DNA from: Toxonevra muliebris
Lineage: Eukaryota > Arthropoda > Insecta > Diptera > Pallopteridae
DNA length: 64,000 nt
Direction: 5' to 3'
Assembly (NCBI GenBank): GCA_963691655.1
Contig: OY829328.1
Location: 77,132,400 to 77,196,399 of the forward strand
Every line of letters starts with the position of its first letter. Position 1 is the first letter of the stretch. Positions 43,057 through 54,070 of the stretch are shown here, in pieces. Both the position numbers and the translations under genes were made by a program. Under the pieces are notes generated by a model that did not search any database, was not told the origin of the DNA, and saw only the letters and a list, made by a program, of their open reading frames with translations.

Positions 43057-44318
43057 CAGGGTGACAACTGTAAAGTGATGCAAGTTTAATACTCTGCAGC
43101 AAGCTTTGCCATTTACCGTTACTTTAATTTAAAAAGCAAATTCATTCATCATTGGCTTTGATTTTAATTTCATTTGAATTTTTGTTATTACATTTTGAAA
43201 TTTCCATAAAAATGGACAAGGAAAATATTCGTCGTGAAATTATGAAATTTCATTTGGCAAATTATAGTAGCCGTCAAATTGCAAAGGCTTTAAATTTGTC
43301 AAGTCGTACGGTAGACCGAGCTATTATTCGATATAATGAAACTGGGGGTTTTGGAGATAGAGACCGGGGGAAAACAGTTGCCACTACTGGTTTAACAGAA
43401 AAAATTCGTAAACGAATCAAGCGAAATCCAAGGCGCTCAATGAGAAAAATCGCTAAGGAAGTGGTAGTAAACCGTGAAACAGTGCGAATCATTGCAAAAT
43501 CAAAGCTTAATCTTAAGCCGTACAAGCTCCGAAAAGCTCAAGATCTGACACAAAAAAAGAAAGATTTGCGACTGCAAAGATGCAAGGCGTTGCTACGCTC
43601 CTCCGTGTTAAAAAATGTTGAAAATATCTTGTTTAGAGATGAAAAAATTTTCACGGTTGAACAACATTTCAATGCGCAAAATGACCGAATGTGGCTAACA
43701 TCATCATCGCAACAAAATAGGACTGTTGGCCGAGTTCAAAAGCCAGCTTCCGTTATGGTATGGGCTGGAGTTTCCGCTAATGCCAGAAGAGGGTGTTAAA
43801 ATTGACCAGGTTGTTTATCGGAGCATTTTAAATGAACATGTTCTTCCCTGAGCTCAAGATACATTTGGAAATGAAAACTGGACTTTGCAGCAAGATTCTG
43901 CACCTTCCCACATGGCAAAATTAACGCAAACATGGATAAAAGACAATTTTTCTGGATTCATAACATCTCAAGAATGGCCACCATACTCCCCAGACTTGAA
44001 TCCAATGGACTACTCTATTTGGAGTATTTTAGAGAGTAAAGCTTGTACATCTCAACACCACAGTCTGGAGTCGCTGACAAATTCATTAGAGAAAGCCTGG
44101 ACTGAAATTGATGAGGAAGTCCTGCGGCGAACAGTCCTACGATTTCCGGATCGATTGAAGGCATGTGTGCAGGCTAAAGGAGGTTATATTGAATGAGGTG
44201 GGGTTCAAATGAATGCTTATATATTCAGCAATGTTAACACTTAATTGTACTTAATGGAAGTACGTCCTTTTGAAAATAACTGCTGAAATGTGTGCGTCAC
44301 TTTACGATTGTCACCCTG
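43057..44318 (+). mobile_element. maT (DD37D) transposon, copy C
   Basis: The complete element is 1262 bp with TA at 43055-43056 and 44319-44320. Relative to copy B it lacks 7 bp at the shared frameshift site and 20 bp after the VSANAR codons. The 7-bp loss restores the N-terminal reading frame, while the 20-bp loss breaks it later. It is inserted inside the DD37E element. Confidence 0.95.
43212..44196 (+). pseudogene. maT transposase pseudogene, copy C
   Basis: From MDKENIRREIMKF the frame runs without break through both helix-turn-helix motifs and ILFRDEKIF to about 43799. There the 20-bp deletion after ANAR ends it. The downstream part holds a nonsense codon (CCCTGA where A and B have CCCTGG), then QQDSAPSHM and PDLNPMDYSIW (DD37D spacing). 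This is the only copy in which the two N-terminal segments are fused in one frame. Confidence 0.88.
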
Positions 44319-44593
44319 TATATGTATATGAATTTATTGATTTCGTCCCTGTAGAGAGTGTGGACGTGAATGCATAAGAAAACTTCGTACTTAGCTATAC
44401 TTTACACATGCTTTTTGAATTGATTTCATAAACCTAGTAATTGAGTTACCAGGAAAAGAAAAAATTTTTCAATTACCTTTGTATTGTGGAACTTTTTAAT
44501 TATATTATTGAATGCTTATGTAATTTTCCTGCTTGGTTGTTACTTTGAGAGATCGAAAAAAGAGGAGCAGCAAACGCACTGCTGCGTGCTGAT

Positions 44594-44912
44594 CAGGGAT
44601 GCCAACTCTATATTTTAGATCAAATTAATAATTAACACAAAAAGTAAATAATATTTTTGTTTACGATTACAACTTTTATGCATGTATGTAATGTATGCAA
44701 ATACTTTTAACAAAAATTAAAGAATAATAAAAATAAAATATGAATAAAAGTTTTTACACAAAAAATATATACTTTTCATATCAACAAATTGACAAAAAAA
44801 TAAAATTTTCAGTCGCCCACTAAACGATCTCACTCCCCAATTCCCTACAACTAACTAAAATTGAAGTCGATTCCCAAAAATTCAAGAAATTCCTTATAAG
44901 TTGGCATTCCTG
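44594..44912. mobile_element. hAT-like MITE, 319 bp
   Basis: The ends CAGGGATGCCAACT and CAGGAATGCCAACT (from the right) are 13/14 identical and begin CAGGG, a hAT-style terminus. The 8-bp flanks do not match, so the target duplication is lost or the call is wrong. No coding sequence. Confidence 0.5.
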
Positions 44913-45079
44913 CCGTCAATGCTCACATTTCTTCGGCGTTCTGGCAGTAGCTTGGGCGCTCTCAGTTATATTCGCTCACTCTCCACATTAGTGTGGCCAA
45001 GTGAACAATTTATAGTTATTCGAGCTATTTTTGTTTTTTTAATATAACCTGGTCACTCTGCTTCACAATTGGTTAGGCC

Positions 45080-45216
45080 AGTGGCAGTTGCAAGGGGCTA
45101 AATGGGGCTGTTTTCCACTCCTCCCGCCCCTCCCCCGAAAAATTTTCAAATACATAAAATAGTAATATCTGATATAAAAATCCCCCCAGAAATTTTGTTT
45201 TGTATCCGCCACTGGT
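45080..45216. mobile_element. Small hAT-like MITE, 137 bp
   Basis: CCAGTGGCAGTTGCAA at the left pairs with the complement CCAGTGGCGGATACAA at the right. CAGTGGCGG ends followed by C/G-rich text (CTCCCGCCCCTCCCCCG) are typical of an abundant hAT-derived family. A similar single end lies near 52317. Confidence 0.45.
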
Positions 45217-45463
45217 GTACTCTCTTTCTTGTGTTAGTTTTTGCACATATACATGCACATTTATTTGTGCTTTTGGCAAAACAACAACAATAATGTGTAT
45301 GTGTACACACAATAAAACCACCACGGCTCGTCTTTAAATTTACGCCCCGCTTCTAGCACCTTCTTACACACGACGTCGGCAAAGGGCAACTGAAGTGCAC
45401 ATCCCTACGTTAGTTGATAAATTTTTCATATTAATTGATAGCAAGTTGGTGATTGTGTGCACA

Positions 45464-46448
45464 ATGGAAGCTGCAAATAGAAAATTGATTGTGAACAAAT
45501 TTATTGAAAATCCGTCGTGGTCTGGTTCAAAGATTGCGAAAGTGTTAAATATCTCCAAGAGAATGGTATGTAGAGTTATAAAACGATATAAAGCAAATCT
45601 TAGTGTTGAAAGAGCTAAAAAAGTTGTGAACAAAACGGGAACCACCAACCTAAAATTAAAGGCAAAGATGTTGAGGTCCATCAAAAGCAATCTCGGACTA
45701 TCGGATAGCGATCGTGCCGAAAAATTTAATACCAGCAAAAGTACTGTTAGACGAATACGCATAAAAGCTGAGCTAAAGTGCTATCATGCTATAAAATATC
45801 CAAATAAAACAGACAAATAGATATTTGAGCAAATTTTTGCTGGCCAAAAAACGTGCTCGTCTTCTTTATCATAATGTTTTGACCAAATTCAATGGATGCA
45901 TTATTGTGGATGAAGAATCATACGTAAAATTTGATCTTAAATAGCTTCCAGGTCAAAAATTTTACATGGCAACGAATCGTGGTAATGTACCCTCAAAATT
46001 CAAGTACATAAAATTGGATACATTTGCAAAGAAAGCAATGGTGGGGCAGGCTATTTGCAGCTGTGGTCTCAAATCCAGGGCATTTGTGACATCCTCTTTT
46101 ATGACGTTTGATATTTAAATCAAAGAGTGCCTTTCGAAACGACTATTGCCATTTGTTCGTCACCACCATTCGCCAGTGCAGTTTTGGTTTGATTTAGCCA
46201 GTTGCCACAACTCTAAGAAAACCATGAATTGGTATCAGACAAATAAAGTAGATGTAGTGCCCAAATATATGAATCCACCCAATTGCCCTCAGCTTCGACC
46301 GATCGAAAAATACTGGGCTATTACAAAATATAAGTTGAAGAAAAATGCAGGTATTGTCAGAAATGTGAATTCAATGTTACTAAAATGGAACCAAATAGCC
46401 GCAAAACTATCCAGATCGGATGTTCAAAGGTTGATGGGGGTCCATTAA
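45464..46448 (+). pseudogene. IT-DD37E transposase pseudogene
   Basis: The start is MEAANRKLIVNKFIENPSW, in the position expected for this family. Two helix-turn-helix units follow (SKIAKVLNISKRMVCRVIKR; STVRRI). A shift near 45818 leads to a frame with GCIIVDEESYVKFDLK (first Asp), FYMATNRGNVPSKFK and ICSCGLKSRAFVTSS, with two in-frame stops. The last part has FWFDLASCHNS (second Asp) and LRPIEKYWAI (Glu), 37 residues apart, which gives DD37E. One frameshift and two stops mean it is inactive, though most motifs survive. Confidence 0.88.
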
Positions 46449-46620
46449 AAGGAATACCCGGAACTTTTTGCACAACAAAGAAATTTAAATCTTTTAATAT
46501 TATAGTATTAAAACACAATATTAAACTTATCATTTAATGCATTATTTGTTATTCTGAGTGCTCTGGTTAAAAAGATACAGCAACTTTCCTGCGTGCCAAT
46601 TTTGCGTGAACCGCGCTTTA

Positions 46621-47990
46621 GTTGAGCATGGAGTTTACCGCCCCCTAAATTTGCCGCTCAAGGCGTCTGTCTCCTTTTCCTCTACCTACCCCCACCCCAT
46701 CTCCCCCCTCTCTTCCTTCTAGCTACGACAATGCAGAAGTGTATGATAGAAGGAATCACGGATTTACGACTTAATTTTTTTTTTAACAATTTTGAGTAAA
46801 ATATTTGAGACGGGAAATATTAAATTTACTTCTTACTTAAATTTAGTGTTGAGAAAGTGAAAAAGATAAAGTAAAAAAAAAATTTAAATGAGTGAATGAA
46901 CCACATTTGAGATGATTTCTTCTAAGCCCTTTCGACAAACTCCACTGTATCCATGAACAAGACATGAAAGCCTGAAATATAGTAACACTAAATAAAAACA
47001 TGACAAAAAAAATCAAATAAAATTATTAAAACTGAAATTCTGCTTTATTTTTGCTTACTTAGGAGCAGCTTGCAGCTCGATGTTTGGAATTTTCCATACT
47101 ACCAATCCGTATAATTAACATCAATTAATTCGCAATTGATTTTTTTTTTAATTCAATTAAATTTAGTGAACACTATTTATGCTAGCAAACACTATTAAAT
47201 AAGCTAAATATTAAGCTTTCATCTATTATAAAAAATACAAATTTAACCAATAAGATTACAAATTGAAGATGGACAGACAATTTGTTGTATTCCATTTACA
47301 AATGAGTCACACCTACGCACTTCTTAAATAAATTACACATTAAATTAAAATCACTGTATGGTAATTAATCAGTTTTCATATTCTCTTCTTTTTGTATTAA
47401 AATGCTATTTTATGCTTATTTTTTTTTTTTTAGGATTCATATCAATTTTCATTAATCACATGTGAAATTTACGCGTACGCGTATTACGTAGCGTATGAGT
47501 AATAAATATTATGATTGAGGTATAAGTTTGTTGTACTTACCCATGGAAATGCTAAATGGATACTGATAGCATTTAAATGTTTATTGGATTCTACGGAAAA
47601 AAATATATTTAAAAATAAATCGAAAATGTATTGTGAAACATGAAAAAAAAAACCAACAAAAAAATACATTTAATAATTAACAAAATTAAAACCATTTATT
47701 GGCGAAAAATTTGTCAACAGTCGATCAAAAACTATTGATTTATACGCTACAATGAGAGCTATCTAGGCATTATTCTCTTATAAAAAAAGAATTTTATGAA
47801 CCTATTGAAAATTTCACTTTGAATCTTTCAGTTTGAAGCAAACAATTACCGCTTTATCCCTTCACTTCCGAGATTATTAAAATATCTGTCAAATCAGAAA
47901 AGGTAAAATTTGAAGGTCAGCTTATAGATGTTCCAAACTTAGATAGCTTGATAATGGGTTCTGGTTTGAATAGTCTTAAAAATAAAAATT
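46621..47990. other. Non-coding stretch
   Basis: Contains a C/T-rich patch (46670-46720) and an ACGCGTACGCGTATTACG patch near 47471. No gene, repeat array or terminal inverted repeat identified. Confidence 0.45.
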
Positions 47991-48194
47991 CAGTCTTCAA
48001 GAATTTTTATTTTTAATTTTTTGTTTTATTTTTAGTTGGGTCTTATTTTGATTTGCACTTCGATTTAATTTTTGGCCTGCATTTCGATCTGATTTTTAAG
48101 CTTGGTTTCATTCTCGTCAGTGTCTTGATTTTCATGATAGTTTTTTAGGAGACTATGAAAATTAAATCTAGAGGTTAATTTTCAAAGTCATGGG

Positions 48195-48365
48195 GACCGT
48201 TCAGAAAAAATGACACCTAGAATCATTTTCTCATAAACACACACACACACACTCTCATGTACTAGACTTTCAAATAACGAACTGTTATGCAGACTAGCTA
48301 CAATGGAAAAAAAACAACAACATAAGTGTATAGAACGGTAGTGGTAGTTTCTTTCAATATCTCTA
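48195..48365 (+). repeat. Dispersed repeat, partner of 60495-60645
   Basis: A stretch including GGGGACCGTTCAGAAAAAAT, GACACCTAGAATCATTTTCT, TCATGTACTAGACTTTCAAA and GCAGACTAGCTACAATGG is almost identical 12 kb away in the same orientation. Just upstream, TGATAGTTTTTTAGGAGACT (48138) appears at the other site in reverse orientation (60457-60480). It is probably part of a recently mobile element. Confidence 0.7.
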
Positions 48366-48559
48366 TTCAGTGAAGATATTTGGAATCAAATCCGTAATTC
48401 TGAGTTATGATTTCAAATATTAGTAGCTTATATAGGATATTGAAAGATTAAGATGACTGATGTGGAATTGTGGCGGATTCCGAAACAGCCGTCTGATTTG
48501 CCCGTCTCTATAAACATTGTTGATGTGATGACTACATTTGTTCATTAACCTGTTTATAT

Positions 48560-49840
48560 ATAACTTGATTTTTAGTCTGAATTTTAGCATGAGTCTTGTT
48601 CAGATTCTGGTCAGATTTTTGGTCTAATTTTGTATCTGAAGTTTACTTTAAGTTTTTAAGAAATTTTTGATTCGAATTTTGGTTATATTTTTTGGTCTAA
48701 ATTTGATTTTTAGCTTGAATTTCGGTCTAATTTTTGGTTTGAATTTTGTATTTTTTAGTTAGAATTTTGCTCTGAATTTTAACCTAATTTTTGGGTTGAC
48801 TTTTGGTTTAATTTTTTGGTCTAAAATTAATCTGAATTTTGCTCGATTTTTTATCTGAATTTTGGCCTGAATTTCGATCTAATTTTTGGTTTGAATTTTA
48901 ATTTAATTTTTCTTTAGAATTTTGGTTTGATTTTTTGGTCTAAATTTAACTTGGTTGGTTATAGATCTTTAGTCTGAATTTTAGCCTGAATTTCGGTCTG
49001 ATTTTTGCTATGAATTTTGGTCTAATTTTTGGTCTAATTTTTGGTTTGAATTTGGTATTTTTTGGTCTGAATTTTGCTCTGAGTTTTAACCTAATTTTTG
49101 GCCAGATTTTTGGTCTAAATTTGGTCTAGATTTGGCTAGATTTTTGGTCTGAGTTTGGCCTGATTTTTTGCTTGAATTTCGGTCTGATTTTTGGTTTCAA
49201 TTTGGTATTTTTTAGTTAGAATTTTACTCTGAGTTTAATGTAATTTTGAATTCGAGTTTTGGTTTGATTTTTTGGTCTAAAATTAGACTGAATTTCGCCA
49301 GATTTTTTATCTGAATTTTGGCCTGAAATTCGATCTGATTTTTGGTTTGAATTTCGATCTAATTTTTGGTTTGAATTTGGTATTTTTAGGTCCGAATTTT
49401 GCTCTGAATTTTTATTTAACTTTTCTTTAGAATTTTGGTTTGATTTTTTTGGTCTAAATTTAACCCAGATGTTTGGCCTGAATTTTAGCCTGAATTTCGG
49501 TCTGATTTTTGGTCTGAATTTTGGTCTAATTTTTGGTTTGAATTTGGTATTTTTTTGGTCTGATTTTTGCTTTGAGTTTTAACCAAATTTTTGGCCTAAG
49601 TTTTGTTCTGAATTTCGGTCTACTTTTTGGTTTGAATTTCGGTCTAATTTTTTATTTGAATTTGGTATTTTTTGGTCTAAACTTTGCTCTGAGTTTTAAT
49701 CTAATTTTTGGTTTGATTTTTTAGTCTAAATTTAGTCTGGATTTGGCCAGATTTTTGGTCTGAATTTTGGCCTGAATTTCAATCTAATTTTTGGTTTGAA
49801 TTTTGGTATTTTTTGGTCAGAATTTCACTCTGTCGTTTTA
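48560..49840 (+). repeat. Degenerate short tandem repeat (TTTTTGGTCTGAATTT-type)
   Basis: Imperfect units of about 16-20 bp, variants of GAATTTTGGTCTAATTTTTG, repeat for over 1.2 kb. A longer period of roughly 120-170 bp is marked by GGTATTTTTTGGTCTGAATT and CTCTGAGTTTTAACCTAATT words (near 48740, 49062, 49206, 49380, 49547, 49666, 49804). Outlying units occur at about 48050-48110. The array is cut by maT copy D and resumes at 51140-51195. No coding function is evident. Confidence 0.85.
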
Positions 49841-49842
49841 TA

Positions 49843-51137
49843 CAGGGTGACAATTGTAAAGTGACGCAAGTTTAATACTCTGCAGCAAGCATTGCCATTT
49901 ACCGTTACTTTAATTTAAAAAGCAAATTCATTCATCATTGGCTTTGCTTTTAATTTCATTTGAATTTTTGTTATTACATTTTGAAATTTCCATAAAAATG
50001 GACATGGAAAATATTCGTCGTGAAATTTTGAAATTTCATTTGGCAAATTATAGTAGCCGTCAAATTGCAAAGGCTTTAAATTTGTCAAGTCGTACGGTAG
50101 ACCGAGCTATTATTCGATATAATGAAACTGGGGGTTTTGGAGATAGAGACCGGGGGAAAATTTTCAACAGTTGCCACTACTGGTTTAACAGAAAAAATTC
50201 GTAAACGAATCAAGCGAAATCCAAGGCGCTCAATGAGAAAAATCGCTAAGGAAGTGGTAGTAAACCGTGAAACAGTGCGAATCATTGCAAAATCAAAGCT
50301 TAATCTTAAGCCGTACAAGCTCCGAAAAGCTCAAGATCTGACACAAAAAAAGAAAGATTTGCGACTGCAAAGATGCAAGGCGTTGCTACGCTCCTCCGTG
50401 TTAAAAAATGTTGAAAATATCTTGTTTAGAGATGAAAAAATTTTCACGGTTGAACAACATTTCAATGCGCAAAATGACCGAATGTGGCTAACATCATCAT
50501 CGCAACAAAATAGGACTGTTGGCCGAGTTCAAAAGCCAGCTTCCGTTATGGTATGGGCTTCCGTTATGGTATCCGCTAATGCCAGAACCCCTCTAATATT
50601 CGTTGAAGAGGGTGTTAAAATTGACCAGGTTGTTTATCGGAGCATTTTAAATGAACATGTTCTTCCCTGAGCTCAAGATACATTTGGAAATGAAAACTGG
50701 ACTTTGCAGCAAGATTCTGCACCTTCCCACATGGCAAAATTAACGCAAACATGGATAAAAGACAATTTTTCTGGATTCATAACATCTCAAGAATGGCCAC
50801 CATACTCCCCAGACTTAAATCCAATGGAATACTCTATTTGGAGTATTTTAGAGTGTAAGGCTTGTGCATCTCAACACCACAGTCTGGAGTCGCTGACAAA
50901 TTCATTAGAGAAAGCCTGGACTGAAATTGATGAGGAAGTCCTGCGGCGAACAGTCCTAAGATTTCCGGATCGATTGAAGGCATGTGTGCAGGCTAAAGGA
51001 GGTTATATTGAATGAGGTGGGGTTCAAATGAATGCTTATTTATTCAGCAATGTTAACACTTAATTGTACTTAATGGAAGTACGTCCTTTTGAAAATAACT
51101 GCTGAAATGTGTGCGTCACTTTACGATTGTCACCCTG
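49843..51137 (+). mobile_element. maT (DD37D) transposon, copy D
   Basis: The complete element is 1295 bp, inserted at TA (49841-49842, 51138-51139) within the tandem repeat array. It is 6 bp longer than copy B because a CTTCCGTTATGGTAT segment is partly duplicated near 50550. It shares the nonsense codon with C and the 7-bp/frameshift state with A and B. Confidence 0.95.
49998..51015 (+). pseudogene. maT transposase pseudogene, copy D
   Basis: MDMENIRREILKF opens the N-terminal frame, which leaves frame after DRGK. The +1 frame (50122-50670) carries the second helix-turn-helix and ILFRDEKIF, then stops at the CCCTGA codon. The last part (50704-51015) has QQDSAPSHM, but the third catalytic residue is Glu (PDLNPMEYSIW) instead of Asp. 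That substitution, the frameshift and the nonsense codon make it inactive. Confidence 0.88.
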
Positions 51138-51139
51138 TA

Positions 51140-51195
51140 TAATATTTGGTTCGAAATTTGGTTTTTTTTTTGGTTTAAATTTGGTTTGAAGCTGT
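51140..51195 (+). repeat. Continuation of the short tandem repeat
   Basis: ATATTTGGTTCGAAATTTGG and GGTTTAAATTTGGTTTGAA belong to the array that precedes maT copy D, showing the transposon landed inside it. Confidence 0.65.
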
Positions 51196-52316
51196 GATAT
51201 TTTTCTAAATAAATTCTACTTACTATTCTTAATATAATATAATCACTTCATGCAGTTTCGAATATATTCTTCTTAGAAAATGATATTCATCCATAAAATT
51301 TTTATTGTATATTTTAATAAAATAGGCAGAGTGCAGTTCAAATAAAAGATTCTGGATAGTGTTGCATCATTTCTGAATAATAATCTTATATGGAACTCAA
51401 ATCATCGGGTTGAATCATCTCTTCTGTGAACGTATTACTTGCCCCTTAACTTATACAAAGATCCATACGAAATACTTAATTTTACGTGACAATTTGAACG
51501 TTCATGGAGACGACTCAAGCTGTTTTTCTAGTTTTGTCAGGTCTCGTTAGGATGTTTAGAAATTCAGAAAAATTTCATTACAATTTTTTTTTTCTTTTTT
51601 TGTATATGCAATTTGACAAAGTAGTATTTTCGAAAATATTCTTTGACGACCGCAGGACGTAGGTATAAGCAGAAAAGTCCCAAAACAACTCGCTGTGAAA
51701 TCGACCGCTAACAGTTCGTAGAAATACAGTAACGGAAATATTGATAGGGAACGGCACGGTATGTATATTTTTATAAATAAAATACTGTCATCAGTTTTTT
51801 CAATTTAGTTTACATTATAATTAGTAAACAACCAAACAAACAAAATTTTAAACAAATGAAACTGGGCAATTTACTTTTATTTTTGTCGTAATTTGTTGCA
51901 CAAATAGTTAAACCCTATGAAATCAAATAAAACAAAACAAACAACCGATATGACTCACATCAACTCGCACTCCTTAGTGTAGGGAACTTATCACAAATGA
52001 TAAGATAGCAAACAAATAATGTGACAAAAAAATTTAATTGTTATTTCTTTTTTTCTTTTTTTTATGGCGTCTCCGGTTACATTCGACCTAATGAATGCAA
52101 TGCAATTCTTATATTATAACTAAAATAATATCAATATAATGTTTATCTTTTAATATCCATTTTTCACACGAAAAAAATATTTTTTCTTTTCAAAACAAGC
52201 AAAAAATCATTCGCCACACTTATTTTATTGCTATACTATTCAAATAATATATTGCATACTTTTAGGATTCACATTAAATAATGAATATCTTATTGTGAAT
52301 GCAATGGGGAAAAGCA
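51196..52316. other. Non-coding stretch
   Basis: A GC-richer patch around 51640-51755 (GACGACCGCAGGACG, GAACGGCACGG) stands out and could be a remnant or regulatory DNA. No coding frame or repeats are recognised. Confidence 0.35.
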
Positions 52317-52410
52317 GTGGCGGTATAATTTCAAATTACTTAAAAATTTGTATTCAACCAAATGCGAATCCAGGGGCGGAGGAGGGCCCGGATCCCTCCC
52401 CCTTGACGGT
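52317..52410. mobile_element. hAT-like element end fragment
   Basis: CAGTGGCGGTATAATTTC resembles the end of the MITE at 45080-45216. CAGGGGCGGAGGAGGGCC with GGATCCCTCCCCC follows shortly. CAGTGGCGG and CAGGGGCGGA words are common hAT-type termini. The element is incomplete. Confidence 0.35.
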
Positions 52411-52639
52411 TTTTGAAGTATAAATTGAACTGTTTTTGGCACAACACAACTCAAAAATAATCGAAATAATACGATTAGAAATTTTATTAAATTTTTATAG
52501 AATTTTTATTAAGTCACTCAGGAAAAAGAAAAAAACCGAATTTATTACTAAGCGCTGCAATTAATTTCACCAAAATGTTGGTAGCTGATAACAATCGTCA
52601 AACCTCAACATCATAAAATCATACATTAAAAACAAAAGT

Positions 52640-52735
52640 CTTCTCGGTTGCCAGATGAATAAGTGCTAGACAGTAGTCCCAACTGCCGCAGGTTCGATTC
52701 CAGTATGAGGAGTAAATGTTTTTAAAACTCAGGGT
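52640..52735 (+). mobile_element. tRNA-derived SINE-like fragment
   Basis: CGGTTGCCAGATGAATAAGT, a GTCCCAACTGCC stretch and GGTTCGATTCCAGTATGAGG resemble a tRNA-like head. GGTTCGATTCC is an RNA polymerase III B box. The overall fold is not a proper tRNA (no clean acceptor stem), so a SINE remnant is preferred. Confidence 0.4.
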
Positions 52736-54070
52736 CAATTCTAAGAGATATCAGTGCACTTTCATTTTGGAATTATTCCATTTTCGAAATAATTATCTAA
52801 AAAAAAAATAATTATCTGCAAAACAAAAAAAAAATAGTTATCTGCAAAACAAAAAAAAAAATAATAAAAGTGCTTTTCATTAGATTTTTTAGAGTCAGTC
52901 AGTTTTTTTATTATAGATACCTTTAAAATTTCATGTTTGTTTAATTTCATCATTTATGATTTATATTACAATAAAATAAAACTATGCTTAATTAAATTCA
53001 AACTACACTAAAGACTTAATCCCTTCTAGAAAACTCCAAGTTATTAATCATAGCACAAGAACAATACAAAAAAAAAATTCTATAAACAACACCTGAGACT
53101 ACGTAAAAGTGACTCACGCGAATACGTAACAACGTTAACTGTATACACTGCAGTAAGCTTGACATTACACAATACAACAACACCATGGAAAAAATAACAA
53201 ATAATAAACACGTATATGAAAACAAAAACAAAACAACATACACCGGTAAATCGAAAAACCGAAAAGTTCGTTACGATTCAAATGAGAACATACGAACATA
53301 TGAAGAACATACGCTTTTTCTAAACACATAGAAAACTAAGTAAAAAACAATAACAAAACATACAATAAAGAGCTTCCCGAATGCCGTATGATGACATCAG
53401 CAACAGCTTTAAACTTTTTACTCATTCACTTTTATGTTATATGCAGGGTGTACTATGAATTGCGTACCACGACAGCCCACAATACCTTGGGAAAAATGAC
53501 GACGTAAAACTATTCTCATGCTCATTTGCTCATACATACTAGATATGTACATGTGTGTGTGTGTGTGCCTCTCCACCACCTCTATTAAAATTAATAGCTT
53601 TCTCTCAACGTTTCTAACGTCTCTGCTGTCTTCAACCTAGTTGTCTTTGAAAGTACGATGAAATAGTGTACTATGGGTCATATTGGAATTAAATTGAGCA
53701 AAAAAATTGAGAAAATTGTCTTGGTAATTTTCCGTTTTTAATGGTAATTTGCCCCATAAAATGAAATGGGCGTAATTGGTTAAAAAGTATTGATGAAATA
53801 CTGTTGCGAGATTTGTCCTCATCGGGCATTAAACCAAGCCTACCACCCACCTATAATTCAAAGCAAAGAGGTAATTTTACTCGAGAGCGTGTAGGGTATT
53901 TAAAGTGAAATAAATGAGTCATTTGTATCTCTTGAACTTGATGCTACCATTTTAGTGTGAGTCATCTGTGATTCATGATGAAAATGCTGCATCAAAATTT
54001 GAAGCAAGAGATACATTCGTCCCATTTATCAGAGCAAGTATTAATCTTAAATTTTATAGTGACTGTACAG
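52736..54070. other. Non-coding stretch
   Basis: AT-rich, with a TATCTGCAAAACAAAAAAAA word repeated at 52815-52860, a GT microsatellite at about 53550-53570 and a lone CAGGGTGTACTATGAATTGC at 53444 that resembles a Tc1-type end. No gene supported. Confidence 0.4.

Larger units (their letters stand above)
42837..46618 (+). mobile_element. IT-DD37E transposon interrupted by other insertions
   Basis: The inverted ends share GCGGTTCACGC and AAATTGGCACGC (about 26 of 28 positions). TA flanks at 42835-42836 and 46619-46620. The 3.8-kb span is far longer than the usual 1.3-kb element because maT copy C (43057-44318) and probably two small hAT-like MITEs (44594-44912, 45080-45216) sit between the left end and the transposase. 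Order of events: DD37E inserted first, then was hit by the others. Confidence 0.75.

Noticed and set aside
43274..43525. Frames antisense to the maT transposases (also near 23091, 37808 and 50085)
   Set aside because: They are the complement of the conserved transposase coding region in every copy and have no independent support.
45364..45762. 132-codon minus-strand frame
   Set aside because: Antisense to the DD37E transposase N-terminus.
22295..51137. A programmed +1 frameshift as the normal way to express maT transposase
   Set aside because: Copy C reads through after a 7-bp loss and maT relatives normally have a single frame, so a shared inactivating indel is the simpler explanation.
52640..52735. 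Functional tRNA gene
   Set aside because: It has a B-box-like GGTTCGATTCC but no convincing acceptor or anticodon stems; a SINE-like remnant fits better.
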